Position numbers and translations under genes: made by a program. From NCBI GenBank assembly GCA_030762175.1, contig CM060838.1, positions 20,140,501-20,204,500 on the forward strand: a stretch of 64,000 nucleotides of DNA, read 5' to 3'. Below, one piece after another: positions 33,468 through 45,929 of this stretch; position 1 is the stretch's first letter, and every line of letters starts with the position of its first letter. The DNA comes from Metallyticus violacea. Taxonomy: Eukaryota > Arthropoda > Insecta > Mantodea > Metallyticidae. Under the pieces are notes generated by a model. It was not told the origin of the DNA and searched no databases. It worked only from the letters and a program-made list of their open reading frames with translations.

Positions 33468-34589
33468 GTAGTTAGTACAATATCTAGCGAGAGAATGAAT
33501 ATTAATTATATTACACCATCTATGGGATGCATAATTTCTGGTTAACCGCGATATGGTTTTCGATTTGATTCTTGCATGCAGAGAATTGAGATATATACTT
33601 TTGTATATAAAGAAATGAATAAAAATGAAGCTGGTTTCAGTGGTGTTTATATTTCAAGAGTACAGAAAAGACGAAAAGTTTATTATTGCAATTTTATAAT
33701 AGCAGGTTTTCGAAACCAAAACTAGTGTTAAAAAGTTTATGGGATATAATTTTGAATATCAAGAAATAAATCCCTTATCTTCATACAACATTTCTTTTTT
33801 CATTCATGATATTAGACACTACCCTCTGAGGATTATTTATTCTTTCTTCACCACTTTTTTTTTTAAACTTTATCTACCTTGTAGGCCTCAATAGTCATGA
33901 GTATAATGAAAGGGTGTTTTATTGCTTCTAGTTATATAAAAGTCTGAACATATAGCGAATTAAAGAAGCATAACATAACTGAAATGTAACGAGCTTTATC
34001 ATAGTTTTCTTCGGAAGCTTCTTGGAGAGGAGGGAAAATTGCTGGAACATGAGAATGTCATGTTATTGTGTTTAAATTAATAGTTTTCTCATTTTCAAAC
34101 ATGGCATCAACCGTCCATTAACTAATTATCTCTACTATGTTTTTGTAAATAAATAGGGAGTACACAGTAATGTGTTTTTTAAGCATTGGTAATTTGTAGA
34201 CAAGGCAACTGGTGAATTGCGATATTTAAATGTGTTCTTGACCCTCTTCAGGTTGCGCAACAACCTCATTATAAAGTATTCATGTCTACACCAAAGAGCT
34301 ACTCTGTAAACGAGTAATTTACCAACTGATGGCATGAAAGCTCGAACAGATAATTTTCTGCATGCAAAATGCAGATATGGCCTCATGCGATGTCTTGATG
34401 TAATCGTTATTCAGCAGCGATTGGGTGCAACAACACTCCCTTAACATGAATTTGTAGCAGGACTGTGGTTTTAAATGAAAAATATTTGACTTAGTAGCTG
34501 CAGATATTTGTTTTCAAGCATAGAGATCAGAGTTCTGAACATTGCTCATTAGTTGATACGTCATAAGGTTTTTCTCACCTTTTCTTAAG
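33468..34589. other. AT-rich DNA without recognisable gene
   Basis: Short unrecognised frames only (34135-34386, minus). No repeat match in the window. Confidence 0.55.
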
Positions 34590-35735
34590 TTGGTAGCTTT
34601 TAAAATTTATGAATTCATTACTGACACAGCATTAGGTAGTGATATTTGCATTAAAATAAAGTTAATGAGTTTCGCGGAAGTAAAAACAGAAGAAGAAGGA
34701 CAACCATTACGACTAGAAAGAAGAGTTCCCCAAGGCGATCACATCTTTCCTAAACTCTTCACTTATGTAATGGAGCATATATTCAGGAAAATGAACTGGT
34801 ATAATAAATTCGGAATCAACATAAACGGCAACCGACAAACAAATCAAAGATTTGTGGTCTTATTCTTATAATCACGGAAACCACTACAAACTATGCTCGA
34901 AAAATTATGTGAGCATAGCAAAAATGCAGGGCTCTCACCAAACAAACTGAAGACGCAATTAATTTCAAACGGACCTGAAAACCCGTAAAAATAGATGATA
35001 CAGTCCTGACACATATAAGCGAATATACATACCTAGGACAACTGATTTCCTTCCATGATAAAATGGATAAAAGAAGTACAAAGAAGCATCTCATTAACTT
35101 GGAGAGCATTTTGGGGCCTTATGTTTATATTGTTAGACCAAACACTAACTAAGAAAACCGCTCGAAACCTGTGTATACCCTGTATTACTCCATGGATGCC
35201 TGACATGGTCAATAACTGAAAAGCTAAAGAACAAAACTCAAATATGCCAAATAAAAATACAACGCAAGATCCTGGGAATAACTTTGAAGGGCAAACTACC
35301 TATAGTATTAATAAATCAGTTGTCTCAGACAACAGACATCGCACTAATAGCTACCAGAAGCAAATGGCAACGGAGCGGTCACGTTGCAAGAATGCAGGAC
35401 AATAGGTGGACCTACAAGATCTCCGTGTGGTATCCCCGAATAGGAATAAAGGACACAAGACAGATCTAGGAGAAGATGAACAGACCTCTTCAAGGAACAT
35501 GCAGGTCCTGATTGGTCAAGAGGAAGAGAAAAATGGAAATCTCTAGAGAAGCAACTAGTGCAATGAGAAATGAAGTAGCCAAAGAACAAATCAGTCCGAG
35601 TGTCTTAAACAGCATACGAACAACTAGCGTGGAATAGCTCACCACGTTAGGAAAAAGCGAGCTTTCCCTACTTGTTAGGAGACCTTTGCCCTTATGGAGG
35701 ACAATAGGATATCTTTATCTTTAATATAATGCTTT
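34590..35735 (+). mobile_element. LINE-E copy 2, longest non-LTR fragment
   Basis: This copy reaches into the reverse transcriptase domain: LERRVPQGDHIFPKLFTYVM near 34711-34770 is the conserved QGD..SPKLF-type block, and NININGNRQTNQRF-type sequence runs up to about 34850. Where the family has the catalytic F/Y-A-D-D motif, the frame reads RFVVLFL, so the Ala-Asp-Asp triplet appears to be missing (near 34850), and a stop follows. Further on are TWRAFWGL (near 35099), CVYPVLLHG, and HVARMQDNRWTYKI (near 35381-35425). It ends in TATCTTTATCTTTA at about 35710-35723. The element is dead; the clade is undetermined. Confidence 0.88.
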
Positions 35736-36115
35736 AGCGTGAATGTTATATAATATCTTTAAGCGTATATTGCTGGTTGTCAAATGCCCATATTTTAATA
35801 TCAATATAATAGTTTTCATAAAACTTCTAGTAATGTACCTATAGAAGTCGTGGTAGAATTCGCACAATTAACATAACAATATCGAAAATTTAGTAGGTGA
35901 AACAATTAGTTTGCTTTTATTACAATTGCAGATACATTTTATAAATAATATTAAACTTAATATAATTTTACAGTAGGATGAGTGGCAAAACAGGACACAA
36001 AATTGTGAGAAAATATAAATATAATAAATTTATAGAAAAATGCATTTCTGTAAAATAAGAAAAATGATATACCTTTATAAAATTTACCATATGCATGTCT
36101 TTCTTTTTTGATAAA
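35736..36115. other. no recognisable feature
   Basis: AT-rich spacer between LINE-E copy 2 and the SINE-D pair. Confidence 0.55.
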
Positions 36116-36208
36116 TATTGTTGACTGTTTCACGCCCTGAATTTAATGGAACGCTGATGACCTAGATGTTAAAGAGCGTCCGTAAATAAACCAAACAAAA
36201 AAAAAAAA
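36116..36208 (+). mobile_element. SINE-D copy 3, 5'-truncated
   Basis: Only the 3' part of SINE-D: TTTCACGCCCTGAATTTAAT, CTGATGACCTAGATGTTAAA, GAGCGTCCGTAAATAAACCA and an A12 tail. It is immediately followed, head to tail, by copy 4. No target duplication around it could be seen. Confidence 0.85.
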
Positions 36209-36474
36209 CTTGAAAAAACTCGTAGACCCAAGATTGCGAGTTCTATCCCGGCCAGGGTCGATGAATTTTTTCGGGTTTAAAAATCCAAAGTATGGCTTCC
36301 TTCGAAAAGGAAGTAAAGCTGTGGATTCAGTGTCGTAGATTTACGGCACGTATAAAAAACCTCTGAGATAAATTTATGGGCCCTCTCAAGCCCTGAATTG
36401 AATAGTACGCTGATGATCTGAGATGTTAAACAGCAGCCGTAAATAAGCAAAAGAAAAAAAAGAAACAAAGTCCG
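36209..36474 (+). mobile_element. SINE-D copy 4
   Basis: It begins with a tRNA-like head ending in a B-box-like GCGAGTTCTATCCCGGCCAG. The family core follows (TATGGCTTCCTTCGAAAAGG, GATTTACGGCACG, CCTCTGAGATAAATTTATGG), then CTGATGATCTGAGATGTTAA and an A-rich tail. It directly follows copy 3, so the two form a tandem pair. Confidence 0.85.
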
Positions 36475-37065
36475 ATTATTGCAGAAGGTGAATGGATTTT
36501 GTGGGAAAAGTTTCCCTACAATTTAATCTTTCATCTATGAGAATCCGGGAATAATTTGATGACATAGAAGCTTTTAACACTGGAGAATATTTGTAAAAAT
36601 CTGGTTTGATATTTCCCAGCCAACTATTGCCAGTTTGTATGAATTGTAACTATTTGTTGTGCAATAAATTACAGGCAGGCTGAGATATAACACGTTTTGC
36701 AATCAAGTACTTAGCAATTAATGATCCTTTCCACACTGCGGTCGCGTGATGACTAGCATTTGGTATGGCCTTACTTGCTAAACAAATAACTGGCATGCGT
36801 GCGGTTAGTATTTATCCATGTTTGTTTACTTTCAGAAATCTTTAGTTTAGGTCATAAAGTAATATATCCTAATGGTGTTATTAGTTTACGGTGTTTTATA
36901 AAGTCTCTGACAAATTTTAGTCATTAATAAATTAAAAAACATAAAGATAACAATTTGCACTTTTCTGCATTGCAATTGTCAACCTCTGTACTAGATTACT
37001 TTCGTATCTATAGCAATTCTGCATCTTCATTTTCTCAGAAAACTAGAGTGTAACATAAAGCAAGA
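36475..37065. other. no recognisable feature
   Basis: AT-rich unique sequence with no frame of note. Confidence 0.55.
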
Positions 37066-37430
37066 CATTTGGTTCGCATTTTTATTGTTTTCTCAGAAAG
37101 TCCACTTTTCACTTGTCCGGAAAGGTTGATAGACACATGTTCGAATATACGTATCCCCATGCGTTTGTGAGATGGAAAGAGTGAGTCCAAAACCAGTGTG
37201 ATGTCTTCAAGTCATTGGGATATTCAAAGGACTACGATAATGAGATCTTGACATTTTGGAATTTTTCCCTCCACATGTGCAATACCCATAATAAGACAAT
37301 TTCCAGCAAGATGGTTCACCTTGCCACTACGCCTACAGTGTTTGTAATTGGTTGAAACTGCATATCAAGTTAGATTGGTAACCAGAGGAGCTAAGTTTCA
37401 AGTGATCACACATGAATTAAACTTTTTGAC
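37066..37430 (+). pseudogene. mariner-like transposase relic (central DDE domain)
   Basis: In changing frames the plus strand gives the block around the first catalytic residue: FSE in one frame, then LSGKVDRHMFEYTYPHAF in the next, at about 37093-37175. It resembles the F-SDE-TFHLSG-VNRHN block of the insect mariner-like group. At about 37300-37352 comes QDGSPCHYAYSVCNWL, the block with the second catalytic Asp. Several frameshifts and stops are present, and neither the N-terminus nor the C-terminus is recognisable. The DNA differs from family A. Confidence 0.72.
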
Positions 37431-38821
37431 TTACAATTGCAATGCAGAAAACAGAAATTTGCTTTCTTTTTTGAGTTACTAATAAGTGAAATTCATCAGA
37501 ATTTTTAACACACTGTATACTATGGTGTATGTATACAAGCTCTGTTTTTGTTTTCGTTATCTAAGAGGGATGTATTATATTATGTTCTTTAAGCCAAAAA
37601 GTTCAAGGTTCAATTTTTTTCATTATTAAAAATGAGGCGAATGCTCTACTTTTCTTATTGACAGTTACTTCCTCGTTGCTAGAAAAGATACAAATTCCGT
37701 CTGGCTACAAATAAAGCAATTTGACTATAGTATTTTTAACACAAATTGTGTTGCAGCAGCATGCATGCTACTATCAGTTCCTGAAGGCAATAGTTTTAGA
37801 TGCAACTGTACCTTGATGCGAGAGATCGTTTTCTCATTTGAATTTTAACTTAACTTCACGGCTTGGAAACAATGGTCGTATCAATGTTTATTACTCAGTC
37901 ATGAACAATTTCCACAAGGTCAATAGGATTGTTTAGTCACTTATGTCCATGAGAACTATTTGCATTTGCTTTTTTCTCTGAAACTTTATTAAAAAATGCT
38001 CATCATCAACGCTATTACTGCAGTTGTCGTAAAACAGAACAGAATGGACTTTCCGATGCAAAAACTTTTACTGCTTAATTACATATTATACGTTTTAAAT
38101 CCAGATGGTTAATTTTCCTTGCGTGAAGGCAACACGGCAAGAAGTTTGAAATGATATTACAACATATGAATATATTCCCTCACGTCTATCCTCCGAATTA
38201 AGCTTAGTTTAATGGTGTTCTCCATATATCTTGACTTAATTCTTCTTTAGTACCTTTCCTAAGATATCCGGTTATGATCTTATGCTCTCATCTGTCAACT
38301 TGCCATAGAACTCAATTAGTTCGACATATCGATTTCAACTCTGTGACTTTTTCTTAGTGTTTTATCCTTTTCTGCTTTACTAATTATTGTTAATTTAGTT
38401 ACACTATATACATGTGTATGTATATGTGTGTATAGATAATATTTTATTTCCAATGTGAAACATTTTAAATATCTAGGAATTCTGGGCAATCTTATCATCT
38501 TCATTAATTGCGCTAAAGAGAGCACTCTCAAGAATGTGAAATAAAACCAAACAGTGCAGCAATATCATGGTTTCTGCAGTAACTCTAGCATTCTTTGAGA
38601 TTTCTTTCGCAAGTGGTAAACATAAGCAAACTGTCTCCCTAATACGATAATCCACAACTTTCTTGTATTAATTCCTGTTTCGTTAAATAAGTAAATATAT
38701 AAAAATTTTCTCATAATATGTCAATATGTTTCTTTTGCCTATATGGTATACTTATAACAACATTTTCTTTTATTTACTCTCTGTAGTAAAATTATATGCA
38801 ACTATTAGTGCTATTCTGTTG
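37431..38821. other. AT-rich DNA without recognisable gene
   Basis: Short unrecognised frames only. No repeat match. Confidence 0.55.
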
Positions 38822-39452
38822 ATTATTTCATTCACGTGACGTCATCTTAAAGTCGACTAATGAAAAGAAACAAAAAATTAAATATAGACCAATCACAGTC
38901 GGATTACGGAGCGAAATTATCGGGGAAAAAATTATTAAATCCGTTTTATGTAGCCAACTCTATACCTCCACTGTTATTTCCTGAGCACGCATCACTGATC
39001 ACTTTTGCCAGAGTCGGTGGGGAGCTATTGATAGCAACAAAAGCATGGACAATCGACAATCATAACGCAAAATGGAGGGTTTTTCAAAGCGTTTTGGTGA
39101 TATGTCAAATGTACAAATTGATGTTATCATTGAGAATTTCAAACCACAGAATACAAAGAAAAATAGACACACTGTACGTTATCTTCTTTTTTTTTTCTCA
39201 GTTGGTATTAGGAAATTGAAGGTAGCGATTGTAATAGTCTGCTTTTGTCCATTTCACCCTCACGGTTTCTGAATAAAATAGATATTCATAAGTATAACAA
39301 TTGTTAATATTCTGTGCGCAAATTTCAAACATTTATCACTTTTATTCTTATTCTATTCACGAAATAGTCCTAAACCGGCATTTTGCTTTTCTCTATTGGC
39401 ATTACTGACAATCGGCGTTATTCTTTCGCAAGATTGTTTGAAAAGGTTAAGA
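38822..39452 (+). repeat. dispersed repeat F, copy 2
   Basis: The plus-strand counterpart of 19377-20005. It contains a 119-codon open frame (38860-39219) in the same frame as that copy's minus-strand frame. The alignment runs through GGGGAGCTATTGATAGCAA and AAAGCATGGACAATCGACAA. A 30-40 base segment present in copy 1 (its hydrophobic stretch) is missing here, and the 3' end of the frame differs because of a poly(T) length change near 39188. A CRE-like TGACGTCA lies near its start (38836-38843). No terminal inverted repeats were found, so the class of repeat is unknown. Confidence 0.8.
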
Positions 39453-41204
39453 CAAATATACAATATTACAATTTATTAAGCCAAGTTTAGATGAATTATA
39501 TTTAAATTATTATTTTATTTGTGAAATAGTCTTAATAAAAATAACTCAAAGCTTTCCATATTATTTCACTCATTACATTCGTGAATTTATCGGTAATCTC
39601 AGACCCTCTCGTTGTATTACTTGTAATAATAACAGTCTCCAGTATACATTGGCGTTCAAATTTATGATAACGTTGCTAAGCGGATCAAACTAATTAAGCA
39701 GAGGGTATATTTAAGGATTTCCAACTATGAACACGATGCATTCAGCAACAAGTGTTTCATTGTCCGCAACCTGAACAGTGTGAAATAAATATTATCGTTA
39801 TCTAAGTTTGCTATTCTAGCGGTCTTAGTTAAAAAGTATTTGATGTATTATTATGGAGATATGGTGTAGCTTGTGTTGTTAATACAATAGAGCATCGATT
39901 ATCCGACTTTAATTGGAATGAGTATAATTTGGATACTGAAAGTAAGTATTTGCATAATGGTTAAAGGTTTCTGCAAGGTTATGTTAACATTAAAATGCAT
40001 TTTGCTTCCCTGATATATTATTTTTTTTTTTCTGGAATCATTCTCGCAGTCGAGTTTGTACGGAATTTGAAGGGTTTTCCCCCATTTCTTTGGATATCAG
40101 AAATGGGGCATTTTCTTATTTTACATACTCTTACTGGAGATTATTCACTACCTTTTTTTTTCATCACGATTAAAATTTGTTATATTGTGAATAATTTTAA
40201 CACATTACCATTTTGTTAAATCGAAGACCCCATACGCAGCACTCTTCACAAAGCACAAACATTTTAGTATACAACACGACTTTTCAGCTAAGTTTATTAA
40301 ACCTATAATTTGTTGGCATTTATTAAAGTCTTATGAATAGATAATATAATGCATAGGTTTAGACGAAGTGTTACAGTCTGTTACGTGAGTTCGGATATTT
40401 GAAAAGTTATATTTGTTTAATTTTATTTATATTTAGTTTATTATGCATTGATTTGTTTTATTAAACTTAGCGATACGTTGCTAATCATCACTTTTGTTCA
40501 ATGGTGGAGTGAATTGCCTTATTTTTAGGCTGTCATTTACGATTGTGTTTAAATAAATTAAGTTATTCAACTTAAATGCACTTTGTTAAAACTGAAAGTG
40601 AACATTAATAAATTCATGTAGCTACTAGCAGTCCCACTGTACACAACAAGAGGGCCATGGCAAGAACTGTTGGTAAATATCATCTCGAAGAGCTGGGCTA
40701 ACATTTCCAGACAAGCGTTCCGTGAAGTAAAAACGCGAGCAACACGCTAAACAATTACACTAATGGAAATGCTCTCTGTCTAGTGCCTGGGCGATCCTGT
40801 ACCAATTGATAGGTACCAGGTGCACTTTGAAAGGGAGCAATTGGAAGCGACCGATAGCCCGAACTTTTTCGAGTCACATAGTGGCAAAAAGAGAAACACT
40901 TTCATCTTAGAGTGAAGGAAGTGTGGGGTCAGAATGTGCTCCTGTGGTACAGAAAAATGACCATTTCCAATATAAACTTTTCTGAGAGAATTTGGTCTAA
41001 TACACAAGAGGAATTAACCACATCTCTTAGTGGCATCTAGAGGGGTGATATAGAGCAAGATAATGGCTACAGATATACAAAAATTGAGCAAATATAACTG
41101 TGAAAGAGAATTATCTCAAAATGTTTTTTACTGTAGTACCTTGTTGGGAATTCTGTTATTTAATGGTGTGGTTTAAAGAGTACTTAAGTAAATTAGTTTA
41201 TATA
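39453..41204. other. AT-rich DNA without recognisable gene
   Basis: Nothing recognisable. Short frames at 39995-40219 (+) and 40780-41007 (-) are unassigned. Confidence 0.55.
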
Positions 41205-41745
41205 CAGGCTGAATCATGTAAAACAACCAACTGTGTTAACATAACAAAACTGAATTCACACAGACAGAAAATGATGAGCACTAATGCTCTTAGACTTTTA
41301 CAGTTACAACAGTTGCTCAAAATGCCCTCCATCGGCGTCGATACACTTCTGAGTACGTTGAACTGCTGATTGTGCAACGTTTGCGAAACGACCCTCAGCG
41401 ACTACGGTACATGCCTTTCAATTTCTTCCCGAAGTGCTGTCAGTATAGCTGGTTTTCTACGGTATACAACATCCTTAAGAGTTCCCCATAGGTAGAATTC
41501 CAAAGGCGGTTCTGTTCTGTACACACGTCTCCATTGCCTTTGAACTTCAACAACATTTTCCGTTTTCCAATACCGCTTCAATATTTTTTCCGCTGTTCAA
41601 ACGATAATCTTGGCTCCATTTTGTTGTAGCAACGCTAGCATAACGTAATGTGAGTCACATCTGTTTATAGAATATCATACTACACATTACTGCTGTTTTT
41701 CGGTCCAACTTTGAAATACATTAAATAGATATCTACTATGAAAGA

Positions 41746-41792
<47 letters not shown>

Positions 41793-41804
41793 AGCACCCC
41801 TCGG
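41205..41804 (-). mobile_element. family A mariner-like element, copy 3
   Basis: A minus-strand copy. On plus, the right edge is TAGCACCCCTCGG next to TA (41805-41806); it corresponds to the 5' terminal repeat. That repeat has been invaded or expanded by a (TA)n microsatellite at 41749-41789. The 5' transposase start codon is intact (CTCCATTTTGTTGTAGCAAC on plus, near 41618). The frame soon runs into the deleted form, with the tail ending GGHFEQLL-type at 41310-41320. The 3' terminal repeat is badly altered near 41205-41230. Confidence 0.83.
41749..41789. repeat. (TA)n microsatellite inside family A copy 3
   Basis: About 20 TA units, located within the 5' terminal inverted repeat of the element, where other copies have a TGTATACACAC motif. 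It probably grew from that TATA-containing stretch. Confidence 0.95.
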
Positions 41805-41806
41805 TA

Positions 41807-42540
41807 TGCAGCAAAATATGAAGTCACTACCGGTAATCAACGTTTGTGCAATCCCGTCCCAGAAATTTTTATCGGAGAAAAAGGTATTTGTAAACCTGTG
41901 ACGACATTTTATCACGAGTTGCAAAATAATTTGTGAAGGGGAGTACACGATCATCATCTGCAGTCGGCAACTTTAATCAAGCGCCCTTCTCGATCACCGC
42001 TCATAGGCACCCTCCTGGCGACATACGTTTGTTTACCCGGATGGCTGGACGACAGTGCACGTCTGGAAAACACTTTACCGCCACGAATCTCATCAAGCCT
42101 TCCCCTTTGAAATGTTTCATCCCCTTTTTCACTATTCACATATGTCTTTGTGCATTACCTGCTCACTGGCTTGTGTGATTTGGGTCTTGTTTGGATAGAC
42201 CTACACTAAAACACGCGATACTTTTATTACGATTCAAACTGAATGGAAGGGAGAGATCTGTTGTTTCATTTTTGATACATGGCAGTTCAATTCTCTTTTT
42301 GCCTGTTTCCTCTGCGAGAGTTGATTTCATATGGAAAGCTTAGAGTGCGCTCAATAATACGAACGTGCCAAGAAATGTACGTTTCAAGTGATGCGTGTAT
42401 TCCATATGGAATCTTTACAAAAATGCGGAGGGAGTATATGTACAGTTATATTCGGCAAAGCTTTCAGCTTGAAACAGCTTGACGAGAAACAGAATTTGTA
42501 GTTGCTAAGATAAGCAATTAGAGTATGGAAGTTTATTTTT
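41807..42540. other. unassigned DNA
   Basis: A moderately GC-balanced patch lies at 41940-42130, with an 81-codon frame (41933-42178, +) that is unrecognised. No repeat match. Confidence 0.45.
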
Positions 42541-42544
42541 GGTC

Positions 42545-43152
42545 ATCCAGTTATCTGATGACCTGCGCGGCGGCGGGGACTGCATCGCCAAACGGGTAAA
42601 TCAAAAGTCGATGCTAGAAATATTAGTCTAATAAATTCTAATGCACTTAAAATTGTGTGCTAATAACTGTCTTGCAAGGAGATTCTGGAACTGCCTACCT
42701 TCTTATTTCACACATTTCGGCATCTGTCTATGAAATTATACATTTTTTTTTTTTTGTTAATTTTCTTCTGCAAAATAAATTGAACTCTTTCATGGCGTAA
42801 CTCTTTAACTCATCTAAAGTGTTTGGATTTGTTTAACTTCAAGACTTGAAATTCGTTCATTTGAGAATTTCTCTTCAAATATCCTGACAGCACGTAAATA
42901 AACACTCGTGGAATAAAACAATTTAACATTTAGTATTCTTGACAGACTTTATTCTAGGATCAGAGGCATTTTATTGCTTTCATTGTACAAATGACACCAA
43001 CTGAGTGGGCGATAGTCAAGGTTAACGTAGCAGTTCGGTAAACCCTATCTGTCCATCCCGACTCGCTTAGCCAGGCTGGCTGGGCTTGGGTGAAGACTTA
43101 TCGGCCTATGCAATTCCACGCAGTTGCGACCTGATATACGTTGATGGGTTGT
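42545..43152 (-). mobile_element. element H, copy 2
   Basis: The reverse-orientation relative of 30305-30897. Its left end (CCAGTTATCTGATGAC at 42547) matches the H terminal repeat at all but two positions; the right end has degenerated (GATATACGTTGATGGGTT near 43133-43150). Shared blocks with copy 1, in inverse order, are CACACATTTCGGCATCTG at 42709-42726, AGAATTTCTCTTCAAAT at 42864-42880 and CTTATCGGCC at 43097-43106. A possible imperfect short target duplication is TGGTCAT (42540-42546) against TGTTCAT (43150-43156). No coding frame. A T12 run lies near 42747. Confidence 0.75.
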
Positions 43153-43156
43153 TCAT

Positions 43157-44796
43157 ATAATAGTCCGAAGCTACGTTTATTACATTTATGTTACATTTTT
43201 AATCTTCCTAAGATAAAAAGCAGTACAAAATATATTGCGCCTGTGCAAATTTCATATACCCAACTGTCGCCTCTGCAAGAATCAGTTGAATTCCCTTTCT
43301 GTTTTCTGTACAAGTAACGCATTACTGTACACACTAAAATGAATCCAAGTTTAGAGCTCTCAGGCATATGATTTTTCTTCCATTGTTTCATTTTCCCAAG
43401 ATTTATAACTAATGTAAACTATATGTGTTAATTTTAAACGATTAATAATGCAATATTTGTCTAACTGTCATGATGGTGTAGTATCTATGACCATTATAAA
43501 ATCTTGAAGCTGTTCGAAAGCATGTTTGGGCAAGTTCTTAGGCGGATGATAAAATATTTCCATTTTCAAACCAATCCTTGTAAAATGTTATTAAAACAAA
43601 TATAATCAACGATTTTATATATAGAATGATTCTAAAACAGACGCCATTGAATGTTTCGGCTCTAGTACAAACAGTAAACAAAATAAAAAATAAAACACTA
43701 AAGAAATGCAAAGCAGTTGGCAATATGTGGTATACTATATGCTGTTGGTATCACTGCGAATAACGAAAAGTGGGTTAGCCTGTTAGGCATGTAGTTCATT
43801 AGCCTCGGCGTATAGAGGAAATGACAGTTGGGTATTTAAATGTTTTAGTTTGTCGTTGTACGAATGCTTGGTCAAGTGTATATAATTAAAAAATACATGC
43901 CCCTCTTTTCGTGTTTCGCTACCTAAAAATGGACATGTATAATACAATCCAGCCCTATGTCCTATAACGCCGGACTTTTGAATCACGCTGTATAATCAAA
44001 AAACTTTAAAACGTTTGCTATAACAAATGTAGTGCAGTTTCTATATAATGCACTACTGCATATTGAGTACTAAATTTCCAAAAAATTTAACAGTTGGCTG
44101 ATTTCTCTAAGAGTTTCAAAATCTGAATATACATTTTCGATTGCAGTCGCGTTAGTTTTTACCAACAGTAATAGTCTCTCATTTTTTGTTGATTACGGCC
44201 CTGCTACTCGGTTGAAGGAACACGGCACCTGAATATATCTACCACATAAGTTATGTCTACCTTATCCCATGCTTTTTTTGTATCTTTGTGCTTTCGGCGC
44301 AGATTGTTCGACAGAGGAAATGAAATTACACGGCGTATAATATTCGCTGCAATATTGTAAAGAGGAATTCGAACCCCTTTCCACCGAAAATAATTTCATC
44401 TCTTTAGGGTGCTAAGCTGTAGATTTTATCTCGCAATCCATTTAAGCAGGAAGCGCTATTCCCACCCCATACATGCTGCCGATAAAGTAGACAAATTTTT
44501 TTCATTATGTCAGAATAAACTATTGAAATTGTCGCATATAGAGGATTACGGCAGGATGGATAGAAAAGCAATCAGATAAAAATGTTGGAAATTTTCGTGC
44601 TTTAAAATAACGCAGATTTATAAAGAGCATTGTGTCGGCGACGGCGTCATTCTTATATCTAGAGTTGGTAATCTCTCTAAAGGTAAAAAGATTTCATTTG
44701 GGAATTTTCTCTTCTCTAGTATCCACTTACGGTAAGTGAAATATCTGAGTGATTCTACTAAATGACGCACCTTGCTTGAATGTTTTGTTATGTTTG

Positions 44797-44799
<3 letters not shown>
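43157..44799. other. AT-rich DNA without recognisable gene
   Basis: Short unrecognised frames only (43191-43391 and 43783-43986 on minus). Confidence 0.55.

Positions 44800-44875
<76 letters not shown>
44800..44875. repeat. (CA)38 microsatellite
   Basis: Uninterrupted CA dinucleotides. The Cys-Val repeat in the minus-strand open frame here is its translation, not a protein. Confidence 0.97.
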
Positions 44876-44876
<1 letters not shown>

Positions 44877-45257
44877 CTTTGTGTTTTCATTCAATACATG
44901 ATAAATATTTATAAAATATATTTCACCTATTGAAATGTAGACATTCAACGCCTCGTATAATTTTTTTTTTTAATCTTTTAAATTTATCAGTTTATATTTC
45001 ACGGTGGAAGAAATATAGTGACTGAAGCAATTCGTTTATGTAATTTAATTTCATATATTTCCCTTGCGGTGTATAATTGTAAACAGGGAAACTGTTTAAA
45101 TTTCATTTCCTCGATACTTTGATTGCAGATTCAAATATAATATAAAGTATCCTGTAAATTGAAATAGAACATGCGTGATACATCAAATAACTGCGTACCT
45201 CTTCTTAAACGAGCCAAATAATCAACTTAAAAGAATATAGTTTGTGGTGTATATATA
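44876..45257. other. no recognisable feature
   Basis: AT-rich spacer. Confidence 0.55.
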
Positions 45258-45929
45258 CAGAGAGAGCCAAAAATGTATACACACTTTCACATTAGATATC
45301 TATTTAACATATTTCAAAGAAAAACAACAGTAATGTGTAGTATGATGATCTATAAACAGATGTGACTCACATACATTATGATAGCGTTGCTACGTGACAG
45401 GTAAATCAACAATGAACAATGAAGCCAAGATTATCGTATGATGTTCTGTAAACAGATGTGACTCACATTACGTTATGCTTGCGTTGCTGCAACAAAACGG
45501 AGCCAAGATCATCGTTTGAATAGCGAAAAGCAATTTTGAAGTAGTGTTGAAAAACCGAGAATGTTGTTAAAGTTCAAAGGCAATGGCGTGTGTACAGCAC
45601 AAAACCGCCGTTGAACTTCTACCTATGGGGAACTCTTAAGGATGTTGTATACCGTAGAAAACCAGCTACACTGACAACACTTCGGGAAGAAATTGAAACG
45701 GCATGTGCTGCAATCGCTGAGGGCATTTTCGTAAACGTTGCTCAAGCAGTAGTTCAACGTACTCAGAAGTGTATCGACTCCGATGGTGGACATTTTGAGC
45801 AACTATTGTAACTGTAAAAGTCAAAGATGATTAGTGCTCATCATTTTCTGTTTGTGTGAATTCAATTTTGTTATGTTAACACAGTTTTTTCTTTGCTCGA
45901 AGTGTGTATACAATTTTTGGCTCCCTCTG
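45258..45929 (+). mobile_element. family A mariner-like element, copy 4 (best-preserved ends)
   Basis: Flanked by TA (45256-45257 and 45930-45931). The ends are CAGAGAGAGCCAAAAATGTA and its inverted counterpart TACAATTTTTGGCTCCCTCT followed by G. The subterminal duplication is present. The transposase start is ACG instead of ATG (near 45499). The remaining coding parts are NFYLWGTLKDVVYRRKPATL and VQRTQKCIDSDGGHFEQLL, the latter ending in a stop at 45811; together they form the intact C-terminal 60-70 codons. The N-terminal half is frameshifted, and the first two catalytic residues are absent. Confidence 0.9.

Noticed and set aside
33285..33545. 86-codon open frame
   Set aside because: It is the antisense strand of SINE-C plus flank; a related product (SRWDSNPRP-type) arises from the copy at 54983-55168.
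44618..44890. Open frame with a long Cys-Val repeat
   Set aside because: It is the translation of the (CA)38 microsatellite.
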